The translations under genes and the position numbers were made by a program. 64,000 nucleotides of DNA from Lasiodiplodia sp. COLG20 (lineage: Eukaryota > Ascomycota > Dothideomycetes > Botryosphaeriales > Botryosphaeriaceae), in contig VNWV01000012.1 of NCBI GenBank assembly GCA_009801085.1, positions 434,001 to 498,000 on the forward strand, given 5' to 3'. The notes under the pieces were generated by a model that ran no database searches, was not told where the DNA came from, and worked only from the letters and a program-made list of their open reading frames with translations. Below are positions 1 through 10,325 of the stretch, in pieces. Position 1 is the first letter of the stretch. Every line of letters starts with the position of its first letter.

Positions 1-480
1 AAGCTTCATCGAATGAGCTCATATAATTCGCTAATGCAGCCCTTGCACCCCGCCGTGTATGCAACTGGTGTTGTACACAAGTCACTCGCCGAGAGAGTAT
101 GTAATATCAGACCACCAAAAGGAACACCGCATCATGTATGGTTACCACTTACATGTATGGGAGAACCCGGTATCCCGAGAAATAGAGTTGCAGCACTATG
201 TTTCTTCCAATCGTCCGCTTCATACAGTCCAGTCGACGTCACATTTTCGGGCTGAGAACGGCAAGGGTCCTTGGTAATGGTCACACAAACAATTGACCCC
301 TCATTGAGCTCTTCTGAGCCCGAAATGGAAAATGCACGCAACGGAAATGCCGAATCGACCTGATATGGTCTGGGGCTCAAGGTATAAAGTACTCACATCC
401 AGACCTGTGCTAATTGTTTCCATCAGTCCAATCTACTCTCAAGAATCTTTGACAAACAACCTGTCGAACAAGAAAAGAAA
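1..480. other. 5' flank of the pyranose oxidase gene
   Basis: No convincing gene is seen here. Short open frames on both strands overlap one another and resemble no known family. The last 100 or so bases presumably hold the promoter and leader of the oxidase gene that starts at 481. Confidence 0.5.
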
Positions 481-2645
481 ATGGGGTCTCTTCCTGAATC
501 TGCTGAATCCTACGACCGGTTCCTCCGTTCCGACGTGCTCATCGTTGGTTCAGGTCCTGTCGGGGCTACATACGCACGGAAGCTGGTTGATGCCGGTATC
601 AAGGTTCTCATGGTCGAGATGGGAGATCAGTAAGCTTCAATAGCCGGATGGAATATGCGCTTGATCTAACCCAGTATCCAAGAGAGCGCCCAATTCCTGG
701 TGATCACAAGAAGAATAGTGTTCAGGCGCAGAAGGACCTCGACAAGTTCATCAAGTAAGGATACTCTCTCACATCAAATTATCCACACGCGCTGACTTAG
801 ACCTAAAGTATTGTTCAGGTAGGTTTTTTTTTTTTTTTTTCACACCCTCAATAGCTCTATCTGAAACCAAGATAGGGAGGTTTGGAGTTGCTCTCTGTTC
901 CGGTTGACAAGGTTCCTCAATCAGACCTGGATTCGACATCCTGGTCAACGTAAGTTTTCGGATTCCATTCGCGGGCGCACGCATCTGACGGTTTAACAGC
1001 AACAGGAGCATTCGCAACGGTCAGAATCCAGACCAGGATGCCTTCGACAACCTCCCCGTGGCTGCAGCTACCCGGACCGTCGGTGGCATGGGCGCACACT
1101 GGACCTGTTGCACTCCGGAGCAGCACCCAGAGCTTGAACGCTCCGATCTGTTCACCGACGAGGAATGGAAGAAGCTCTATGCCGAAGCAAAAACCCTTGT
1201 GAAGACCAACAACACGTCGTTCGACAACTCCATCCGACAGCAGCTCATCCTGAAGGTTCTTCAGGGCGCATACAAGGGCGATGCCAGGAACTTTCAGCCC
1301 CTGCCGCTGGCTTGCAAGCGCAGGAAGACGGGTAATACGGACTATGTCGAGTGGTCCAGCTCCGCCACCATCTTCGGCGACATTACGTCCTCTGAGAATG
1401 ATCTCTTCACGCTCTTATCCTCGCACCAGTGTGAGAAATTGGTTGTTGATGAATCAACAGGCAAAATCAAGGGAGCATTGGTGAAGGACCTGCTGGCGGA
1501 CGAACAGATCCTCGTCCAGGCAAAGCGCTATGTCATCTGTGCGGGTGCCACCCTCACTCCCGGCATTCTGTTCAACTCTGGATTCACGGCTGAAGAGTAC
1601 TCTCTCCCAGCACTGGTAAGTGAATTTGAACATATCCTTCTTTGTAACGCATCTAAGCAACAGATAAGGGTCACTACCTCACGGAGCCAGTCATGTCCTT
1701 CTGCCAAGTTGTGCTTGATCGCAATCTGGTTGAGGCAATCAAAGAAGACCCGTGGCAGTTGGGTTGGAACAAAATTGTCGTGAGACACGAGCAAAAGTGG
1801 CCTGAAGACCCTGTGCCTTTACCCTTCAATGATCCTGACCCGCAGGTAAGTCTTCCAACTGACTATTCACGACTATCGCTGACTCAAATAGGTTTGGATG
1901 CCAGTCACGGAGGAGCGCCCATGGCATGCCCTGGTGAGATCCTCATATGGATGTTATCTCTCAACTTCTTGTTCCTGTGCTAAACAATCACAACCACAGA
2001 TTCATAGGGATGCCTTCTACTACGGCCAGACACCCGCCGAGATTGATCCGAGGTTGGTGGTAGACTTCCGCTTCTACAGCGCCGTGAAGCCCGTCTACGA
2101 GAACTACGTCGACTTCTCCAAGACGATCAAGGATGCCTATGGAATGCCGCAACCCACCTTTCACTACCAAATCCCCAAAAAGGACGTAGAGGTTGCTGAT
2201 CGGATGATGAACGAGTAAAATTCCCCTGAAATGACCCAGTCTATTGAAGTGAAGTTTGTGCTGACAAGCAAACAGTATGGTCGATGTTGCTTCGAACTTG
2301 GGTGGCTGGCTCCCCGGCTCCGAGCCCAGGTATCTCCCATCGGGATCGGCCTTGCATATCTGTGTAAGTCGGCAATCTCCACCACTTCTTCATTGTTACT
2401 TGTTTCTCTCTTTTCTCGGTTCGGTTCTTGGCTTACGGTATTTTGAATTGAAGGGCACGACCCGCGCTGGCACCTCGGTCAAAGACTCGGTGGTTGACCG
2501 GGAATCGCGCGACTGGGGTCACGGCAACCTCTTCCTGGGAGGCTGCGGCGTCATCCCCACTCAGACTGCTTCCAACCCGACACTTACTGCCATTGGCTTT
2601 GCAATCGCTGGTGCCAATGCCATAGTGAAGGAACTCAAGAAGTGA
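481..2645 (+). CDS. Pyranose 2-oxidase (GMC oxidoreductase), 10 exons
   Basis: A flavoprotein that should oxidise aldopyranoses at C2 and reduce O2 to H2O2. Exons that close the frame: 481-629, 683-754, 809-818, 876-949, 1000-1615, 1669-1845, 1892-1933, 2000-2214, 2276-2363, 2454-2645 (544 residues, a little shorter than the roughly 600-620 of basidiomycete enzymes). Residues 21-33 form the Rossmann motif [22 protein letters not shown] (130-141) matches the family motif whose His carries covalent FAD, here His135. The catalytic pair is kept: His479 in ALHICGTT and Asn522 in SNPTLTA. The IHRDAF segment near 2000 is also typical. The third exon is only 10 bases, and two acceptors (682 and 808) are weak but needed for frame. 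No signal peptide is evident. The gene is convergent with the NLR-like gene 174 bases downstream. Family assignment is firm; natural substrate is unknown. Confidence 0.9.
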
Positions 2646-2819
2646 GGCGATGGTGTTCGACGTGGAAGACAAGGGGTCATGGACTGTCGGAAATCGGGTA
2701 CAGTGGCGAGCAATCGTACTATTTCACTTTGGTAAAGGTAGCTACCACAGTCCGCTGAAATATTAAATTGTGACTCCATCTCAACCAGAGCAAATGTCTC
2801 CTTCCTCATATCCATAATT

Positions 2820-5800
2820 TCAATCGTCATCATCCGAGTTTCCACCGCTACGGTCACTTTCACGAAACCCACCGCTTTCCACGTCTGCACCACTCTCCAC
2901 ATCCCCATCACTTTCAGCTCCCGCGTCAACGGCTTCCGATTGCGAATCCGTTGCTTCCTTGTACTCCTCGCCCGAAATCGTCCAACTGTGCCCAGGATGC
3001 AACGTCTCCCTGAGCGCGTAGCACTTATAGCAGAAGCCGATTTGATCGCAGTTGTCGCAAAGGTATTTCAAGCCGTCTACAGGCTACGGTAGAGAAAGGT
3101 TAGCCCGTCAACTCCCCAGTCAGCGTTGTTGAAGGATACCGGACTTACAATAAAGCATGCATCGCAGGACCACTCCTGCTTTGTCGCGCGCCTGACTTGA
3201 TGAGCTTTATCATCGAACTGATCTACAACATCCTCTGAATCATTGTCTTTTCGCGGGGCCAATAGTTCCAGAGTCTCTGGGAGCGCACCATGATATCTCG
3301 CAAGCATCAATGGTGACCAATCTCGGTCAAGGCCAGTGCTGCGAGCATAGATATCAGAACGCTCGGTTATGAGGTACGAGACTATATCTGGCTGCGCAGT
3401 GTCCTCCTGTTGCCGAATATCCATCGTCCACGTGTGTTTTAGGTGACGGCAGCCTCGGGCGGCGTAGTGCAGTGGTGTCCAATCATGCACATCTTTGACG
3501 TGGAGAAGGTCTATCGGTCTTCCGCAGCACGTGCATTACCAAGTCGATGTCTCCGCTTTGCACGGCACAGTGCACGACAGTCCTGCCCATCTTGTCGCGC
3601 ACGGAGAGGTCGGCACCTGCATCATGCAGGAAGTCGAAAACGGCGACGTTTCGATAAGCTGCGAAGTGGATGGGGGCACGGCCCATGGCATCTTGGACAT
3701 TCACCCGTGCGCCGGCGTCAACGAGGAATTTGATGATGGGGATGGGTTGGCAGAGTGCTGCTGCGCTGAGCGGGAATCCGTACAGGCCCCCCATGCTGTT
3801 AAGGTCCGCTTTCCTTTTGTCACCTTCTAATAAAATCTTGACGATCGCCAACGTCTCTTCTTCATCCCCATTCAAGCGCATGCATGCCGCATTCAAAGCG
3901 TTGCCGTTTATGTGATGTTGATCAGTGGGGTCTGCAGAAGCTTCAAGCAGCAGCTTGACCGCGTCCAGGGAGCTTCTTCTGCAGGCAATGTGGAGCGGTG
4001 GGCCATCGTTCCGTGTAGAAACTGCTACACTAGCCCCATGCTTGAGAAAGAAGCGGGCAATGTCCAGATAGTCTCTCTTCACTGCAAAGCAGAGAGGCGT
4101 CATTCCGTCTCTGTTGGGTTGATGGATATCGGCTCCCTCGCAGAACAGCGCTTTGACGAAAGAAAGCTGCGCCTCGCGGACTCCTAGATAGTCATGCAGC
4201 ACCGTGTCACCGTAATCATCTTCCAACGTCATATCTGGATGGTGTTCCAGAAGCATATTCCGCATCTCGTCGTTTTCCGCGTATTCCATCACAAGCAGGC
4301 CGTTTTTGCTCTTCAAGTTGATGCCAGCGCCTGCTTGGAGGAGCTTCTTGGCGACTTCCGTTGCTCCTGAGCGTACTGCAGCCATTAGAGCCGTATTTGA
4401 GAGTTTTTGGTCTGGTATACACTCCAGGTCAATATCTGGGTTGAACTCCAGCAAGACTTCCGCTGTCGCAGCTTGATTCTGTTCAGCGGCTAGGAAGAGC
4501 GGCGTCCTTCCAGTACCACCCAGATTGTTGATGTTCGCCCCATTCTGGAGGAGTATTCGTGTCAAAGAGGGTTTGTTGTATGTTACGTGAAGAGGGGCCC
4601 ATCCATCGTTGTTAGGTATGTCCAGATCCACCGCTTTTCCAACAAGCAGGCGTACTACCTCTTCAGAGTTTTTGAAACATGCGTCAAGGATCGGGGTTCC
4701 GAGTGACGTGCCAATGTTTGCATCTGCTCCACAGTCCAGCAAGTACTCTATGATCTCAATGCTCTTGTTCCGACAGATCGCTGCGTGAAGCGCAGTTAGC
4801 TTTTCGTCGCCCGCTCGATTATTCAACGAAGCTTTTCTCTCGACGAGGAGCCGTACAATCTCCAGGTTGTCAGTGGTGACCGCGGCCAACAAGCTAGGAC
4901 CTGGGTACCCCAAACAATCCGGATCAGCACCTTTATCTAACAACATTTGGCACATCTTCAAGTCACCCTTCAAAACCGCCCTGTAGAGCGCTGTGCCACC
5001 GGGGATCTTGATATCAACCTTTGCCCCATGATCAAGCAGCATTTTGACACACTGGAAAAGGCCATTGTCGGCAGCCTCCGGAAGGGGTGGCCACGCACCA
5101 TCATAAAAGAAGTCTGTCTCTACACCGTATTCGAGCAAGACTTGGAGAGCTCTCAGCTTCCCATGGCAACAGGCCAGAGCAATGGGTCGCAAACCATTCT
5201 GGGTGAGCTGATCTCCATCTGCGCCTTTTTCCAGAAGAAGCCTCACGGCATCGCATTTGCCATGATCCAGAGCAAACACTAGCGGCGACCTCCCTGTAGC
5301 TTCCAAGTCGTATACTAGACTTGGGAGGTGCGCAACTAAAAGATCAGCAACTTCCAAATGACCATGGCGTACCGCCAGGTGTAGCGGTGTTTGTTGATAG
5401 AAAACCTCTTCTCCGATCTTCAGTAGGACGTCCTTCTGGATCAGCAACGTGATGAGTCGGATCTGGCCCAGCCATGCTGCTCTGCAAATCAAAATGGGCG
5501 GCCATTTGAAACCTTGAAAGCTTCGTGAGACGTGGGAAACTAGTTCAAGCAACAGATCCTCGTCTCCATGGCTGACCGCAGCCAAAAGCACCCTCTGAGC
5601 GTCCTCGATGTTTCCTCGAGTGGAATTTACCAAGGAACGGACGTTGCAAATATGCCCATTCCTGGCTGCTTCGGCTAATGCATGCGGCTTCATATCGTGA
5701 ATGCGTGAATCCATTTCCCAGGATCGAAGGCACTCGTAAAGTACATCTGGAAGGCCTATGGAGGCCACAAGAGGAAGCTCTGAGCAATAGCTCATCTCAG

Positions 5801-8536
5801 ATCTCGTTAGTGGATTCGATAAGAACCATCTGGCTCTTTCCCAAGCTCGTAAAGCAGCTCTGTGTCTCAAGAAATCCATCACCTGCGGCAAAATCTGGGT
5901 CTTCTGCGTAGCAAGCCGGCAATGGTCTTGCCAATACTCTGCGGCATAAGAAGCAAGGTCTCCACGCACTTTACCGACCGGCGTTGCCAGGAAATGGTCT
6001 TGTGTAACAGAGAGTCCTGCCAGTGTAGTTTGACCAGTATCAGAGACCAGGTACTGGAGGCAGTCTTGGGCTATAGTCATGTGCGCCGTGCCCCTGGTGT
6101 CGTACCACACACCTGCTGCTTGCTGGAAGACTTGTCGTAGCTTGGGGTGACGGAATTGTACTTCGTGATGGGAAAGATCGAACATCGCTAGAAGATATGT
6201 TTCGACTAGATGTGCAAATTCGTCCATTTCGGCAGACTCCATGGCGTGAGAAAATTTGCCACATGTTTCCCGTTCTCCATGGCTTGTGGCAATCAAGCAT
6301 GACTGGATCTCGTCTATAGTAAGAGGGCGGAAGGAGTAAAGTACCCAACCAAGAATTCTTGTGACTACGCTGTGCTTCTCTTCTGGAATTCGGCGCATGG
6401 TTCGATCAACGGTGGATTGAATGAACTTCTCCAGGATAGAAGAGTCATCGGGATGGAATGCATCAGCTAGCGATGAGCTAAGAGCACCTTGGAATTGGTC
6501 TAGTACAAAGTGCGCCAGTTGGTCATCTTTCCCGCATTCCTTGATAAGCTCAACACGAAGCTCAACTGCTCTTTTACTCAAATGAGGGCACGTCCCGTTG
6601 AATGAAGCCGGCGTGAACTCAGAATCTTGCTCATCTAGGTCAATCACAGGTCGATCCTTGAGCCATTCATGCAAATCTGCCTCTGGCTCTGTGAAAATGA
6701 TGAACTTGAATGGTGACTCCAGGTCTGCGCAGAGTTGCGCAAAATAGTCCCAAAACCATGCTCCACAATCGAAGTATTGGTTAATGTGATCCAGGATAAA
6801 TACCGTCTTTTACTGAAACACGCCGAATAGCCGCATCTTGGTCAAAAGATAGAGCGCATCCAGAGTTGTGTACGAACGGCAATCGTGATAGCGCAGATAC
6901 TCATGGCCCCAGCTGAACTCATTCAAAAAATTGGGTCTCTGGCAGATCCACTGCACTATAGTGGTGTCGATGAAGTTTTGCGTGGTCTGTCGCCGACAGT
7001 CGTGTTGGTCGAATGAAAAGTACGAGATCAGATCTCCTTCTTGCCTCATAGAGCCGATTCTCTCGTAAAGCTGCTCGGATGTGTGCCTCGAATCTCCCGT
7101 ACTCTGGACGATTAGGATGTCTGATGAAGTGTTCTCGTGCCATCTCATAAACCTTTCATCTGCCGTTAGCCATGCTACTTTACTTTGGCCTGTCGAGGTC
7201 CTCAAAACAGGCTTCATTGGTGACGATAGGAAGACCGCAATGTTCTGGAAGATGTTCGTATGCTGCCACGAGAGACTCTCATTGGAACCAGGAACGTCTT
7301 TGTAACATGGTCAGTGTTCTTGAACTTTGTTACGTGAACATCGAGAGAGTTACCATTGAAAAAATCCCTTGCATACTCAAAAGCCGCTGATATCCCAGTC
7401 CACACACCGGTATCTGCGGGTGCACAGGCCAAGTATGCATGAGACTCTGGATTGGCGATGTTGATCTCATGACAGAGTCCCGTGGTCACCGAGTAGTGGT
7501 CAAATATCTTGTCTTGTTGTCAGTCACTGTTCAATTTAACTTGAACCGTTGTGACCTGAAAAGAAAGTAACCTACGTTTTCGGCAGGGTTCTTGTTTGTA
7601 GAGTAGACGTTCACCAGCCTTGCACGAAACATCATTTTTGAGTCCACGAAGGCATCGTTGATGCCTGAAATTGCCTTTGATACCGATCTCACGTGGAACA
7701 ACATCTTTGGGGACGGTGTGACTGGTCCAGAAAAGACAAGACGCGCAATACTGTCTTCCAGGTCACTAAAGTCACTGAACCTGTGGACACAGGCAAAAAG
7801 GACCTGAAAGCTGATTAGCCATGTATGCTTCTCCGCTTGATTGAGAAGCAAGCCCTCACAAGAGCCTTTGTAGAGGAGACTATGTCAATAAATTTGGGAT
7901 CTGAAGCCGCTTGAATCAAAGCCTGTTCATGATTAGCTACGCTTGGCTCGGAAACAGTAGGTACGGATATGCCTAGTACCTGCTTCACAATGGTTCCTCC
8001 CAGGTCATGCGCCGCGAAAACGATTGCCCGGTAGCTATCAGAGCTTGCGGCTGCTCTAGACTCGGCGATGTCGCTTAGCAACTTTGATGCTTGAGATGCT
8101 ATGCCATCTCTGGAGAAGAATTTTGCTCCGTCTTCAAGCGGGTCATAACTGTAGTCCATGACGCGACAATTGAAGTTTGCTTGGAGATTGGAGATGCCCG
8201 GGAGTTCTCCACGTTTAGACTCCTCTCGAGCGGCCCAGGTATCCTTCCAATTACCGTTGATGCCATGGACAGTAATGACACTGTCAATATCAGTCGGATG
8301 CTCTATCCACGGTTGCTAAGGGCTGAAACTAACTCGAATTCGCCGTCGAATGCAGGACAGCCCTTGTTTTGAAGACCCCATGGACTGGGCTGGACATCGT
8401 TGCCTCCAACAATCTTGCTGCTGACTGAAGGGCTTCTTGTGTGGACGTGAGTGGAGCTTTGGTTTTCTTCATGATTATCATCCGCAGATTTACCATCTGC
8501 CTCGTGATCTTGATCCACTTCACTGCCCGCGGACAT
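2820..8536 (-). pseudogene. NLR-like gene (hydrolase, NACHT-like, ankyrin, ZZ), probably broken
   Basis: Reading from 8536, likely exons are 8536-8377, 8302-7860, 7803-7576, 7507-7354, 7297-3149 and 3083-2820. The first part matches the alpha/beta-hydrolase domain of fungal STAND proteins (ITVHGINGNWKDTW), but the GHSLGG-type nucleophile motif reads AHDLGG, without serine. A NACHT-like region follows. Its P-loop position reads IVQSTGDSRHTSEQ and lacks the GxxGxGKS lysine, while a Walker B-like VFILDHINQYF is kept. Then come about 20 ankyrin repeats and a C-terminal ZZ zinc finger (CDAC, CDNC, CYKC and the following His). Two breaks are visible: an in-frame TAA at 6812-6810, inside continuous NACHT homology, and a one-base frameshift near 3500-3520 between two halves of an ankyrin unit. 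No credible intron removes either. Unbroken it would be about 1800 residues. It may instead be two shorter genes (the hydrolase/NACHT part, and ankyrins from 6674). The 8377/8302 junction is uncertain. Confidence 0.65.
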
Positions 8537-8951
8537 GTTTGCAAAGAACCTCTTTCGCTTTTCCTGTCAGCGTTGATTGTGTTTAAATGCAGTGCGTTGT
8601 AGAGGCAGGAAGAGTTAGTAGGTCCCTGCTGCGAATGCAAACAATCTATTACCTACGCGAAAAGCAACTCAGACAGTCGCTGCCTAAATTCATATGCATG
8701 CTGACACTGCCAGCTGACGGGCTGACGCCCGCCCCACCTCCGGTGAGATGTCTAGAACTGGACTAAAGTTTCACACGCTATTGGTGATCTACATCTTTGC
8801 ATATGCACGCCAAGGTCATTGGTGGTGTGGGGAGCACAAATGGTATTGGCGGGCATCATGCAACTGCAAATTCTACTCAGCCGTTTCAGCCTCACTGAGT
8901 GTTCAACTCCACCCTCCTTTAGGCTCCAGGAGCGTAATTCGCGTCAGAAAC
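8537..8951. other. Short intergenic region
   Basis: This stretch separates the 5' end of the NLR-like gene from the 3' end of the 294-residue gene, both on the minus strand. Open frames here are short and unlike known proteins. It probably holds the promoter of the NLR-like gene. Confidence 0.4.
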
Positions 8952-9836
8952 TTAAGATACATGCTTGACAGCACCCTCTTGTACTGTCATGAAAGTCAGA
9001 ACGGAAATTTCGCTAAGGTCGATGGAACCCAGTGCGCTTGTGTCGTACGTCTGCAAGTTGTTGGTGGGGTCAAGTGTAGGGTCAAAGAATATTGGATCAT
9101 CCCTTGGCCTTGACCCAACAACCTGTTGAATGGAGCTCATAAAATCCAACTCAGCGTCTATCTTGCAAGTGCATTGAAACTTCTCATCATGCTGCCGCTT
9201 AAGCAATATGGCGGATCGCAGCACCGTCGGAACGCCGGTCTTTGTCGTATCATTCTCCATGAGCGACCACGAAACGCTGTTCTTCTTTCCGTAATCCCGA
9301 CCGCGTAAATCAATGGATCCAACGACTCTCGTAGCATCCGTGGTCTCCAAGCTGACGTTCTTCTCCAAGGATACGTTCAATCCTGCCTCAACGCCAGGAA
9401 ATGGAGCTACCGCCAAATTGCCTCCTGTGGTGGCCCTCCTTTCTTCCATCTGCTTCGTTGGTACCAACACCAAATTTCCCACCGGGGAGATCTTTAATAC
9501 TTCTGGTTCCGGATCCCTTGGGTTGAAGCTCGAAAACTGGAACGTGGTCTTGACGAATTTGATTCGGCGTGCTACCTTTCTCGCGTCGAAGTTGAATTCC
9601 AGGACGATGAGCGTCGCTGCGTCGTCATTGTCTGGCCCGAAGTCTCCATGGATGATATCGAGACATGTGCAGCGGAGATCGACAGCACCTTTGCGCTCTG
9701 TGACATTTGTGCGTTGCCACGGATTCTGGGGGTCATTTTTGGTGCGGTATGTACTTCCGCCGTCGCCTGTCAGGTTCAGTGGAATATCAATCACCATTTC
9801 CTGCTTAAAGATCTCATCGTCCGGTTGTTCCGACAT
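8952..9836 (-). CDS. Hypothetical protein, 294 residues, family not recognised
   Basis: A single uninterrupted frame with no signal peptide or membrane segment. The composition alternates short hydrophobic and polar stretches and suggests a beta-rich soluble protein. An early segment (around 55-85) reads DIIHGDFGPDNDDAATLIVLEF and is followed by a basic stretch (RKVARRIKF). Later come a PEVLKISPVGN segment and two short parallel runs (NVSLEKN, VSLETT). I recognise no catalytic motif and assign no function. It lies 415 bases downstream of the NLR-like gene on the same strand and starts head to head with the ankyrin-subtilase, sharing a 489-base upstream region with it. That arrangement hints at co-regulation with the subtilase. 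The length, the intact frame and the placement make it a likely real gene. Confidence 0.7.
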   Translation of the reverse strand: MSEQPDDEIFKQEMVIDIPLNLTGDGGSTYRTKNDPQNPWQRTNVTERKGAVDLRCTCLDIIHGDFGPDNDDAATLIVLEFNFDARKVARRIKFVKTTFQFSSFNPRDPEPEVLKISPVGNLVLVPTKQMEERRATTGGNLAVAPFPGVEAGLNVSLEKNVSLETTDATRVVGSIDLRGRDYGKKNSVSWSLMENDTTKTGVPTVLRSAILLKRQHDEKFQCTCKIDAELDFMSSIQQVVGSRPRDDPIFFDPTLDPTNNLQTYDTSALGSIDLSEISVLTFMTVQEGAVKHVS

Positions 9837-10325
9837 AGTCGATGTGCCGTTTAGAGTGCCAAGTAGTTTATTGCTTGAAAGATTATTCCTTCTTGATAAT
9901 CTCTCTTTCTGGTGATTTATGGAGGCTTTATCGGAAAGTTTTAGGCTACGGTTCAGCTAAACCTACTGCATATATTGACTCAGATGCAGTCATACTTTTC
10001 TTGATATGTGACATTCCATTTGTAGAAATAATTGCCGAAGTGGCTGTATGGTGTTACGCCAAAGCACACCACCCCGCACCTTGTCTGCCCAATCAGTGTT
10101 CGAAATTTGCCACCCATCCGATGAGGCTTGAAGGTGCTAATTTCTGGCCCCCAACGTGATTGATCCTGCCTGGCAGTGAGTCTTACGCAGCTCAGCGACT
10201 GTCCTGGAAGAAGCCTTGAGCTCCCAGTCATTGCATATGACCGGAGGCATTTCGTTTCATGTTCTGATCTGGCCCCAACTTTCTCTGATCCTGACCTAAG
10301 CTCTCGACTGTCTCTCTGTGCAACA
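9837..10325. promoter_or_regulatory. Divergent promoter region
   Basis: These 489 bases lie between the start codons of the 294-residue gene (minus) and the ankyrin-subtilase (plus), so both promoters must sit here. The frame of the subtilase is open upstream to 10176, but the acidic, polar start at 10326 looks more like a real N-terminus. No specific operator was recognised. Confidence 0.5.

Noticed and set aside
2340..2480. Loss of the catalytic His in pyranose oxidase (GTTRAG where others read GTHRMG)
   Set aside because: Counting back from the conserved Asn shows that the catalytic His is the one in ALHIC, five residues earlier, and it is present.
7170..7220. Apparent frameshift in the NLR-like gene near 7190
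   Set aside because: It vanishes once the intron 7353-7298 is placed. The frame through PVLRTSTGQSKVAWL is open from that acceptor.
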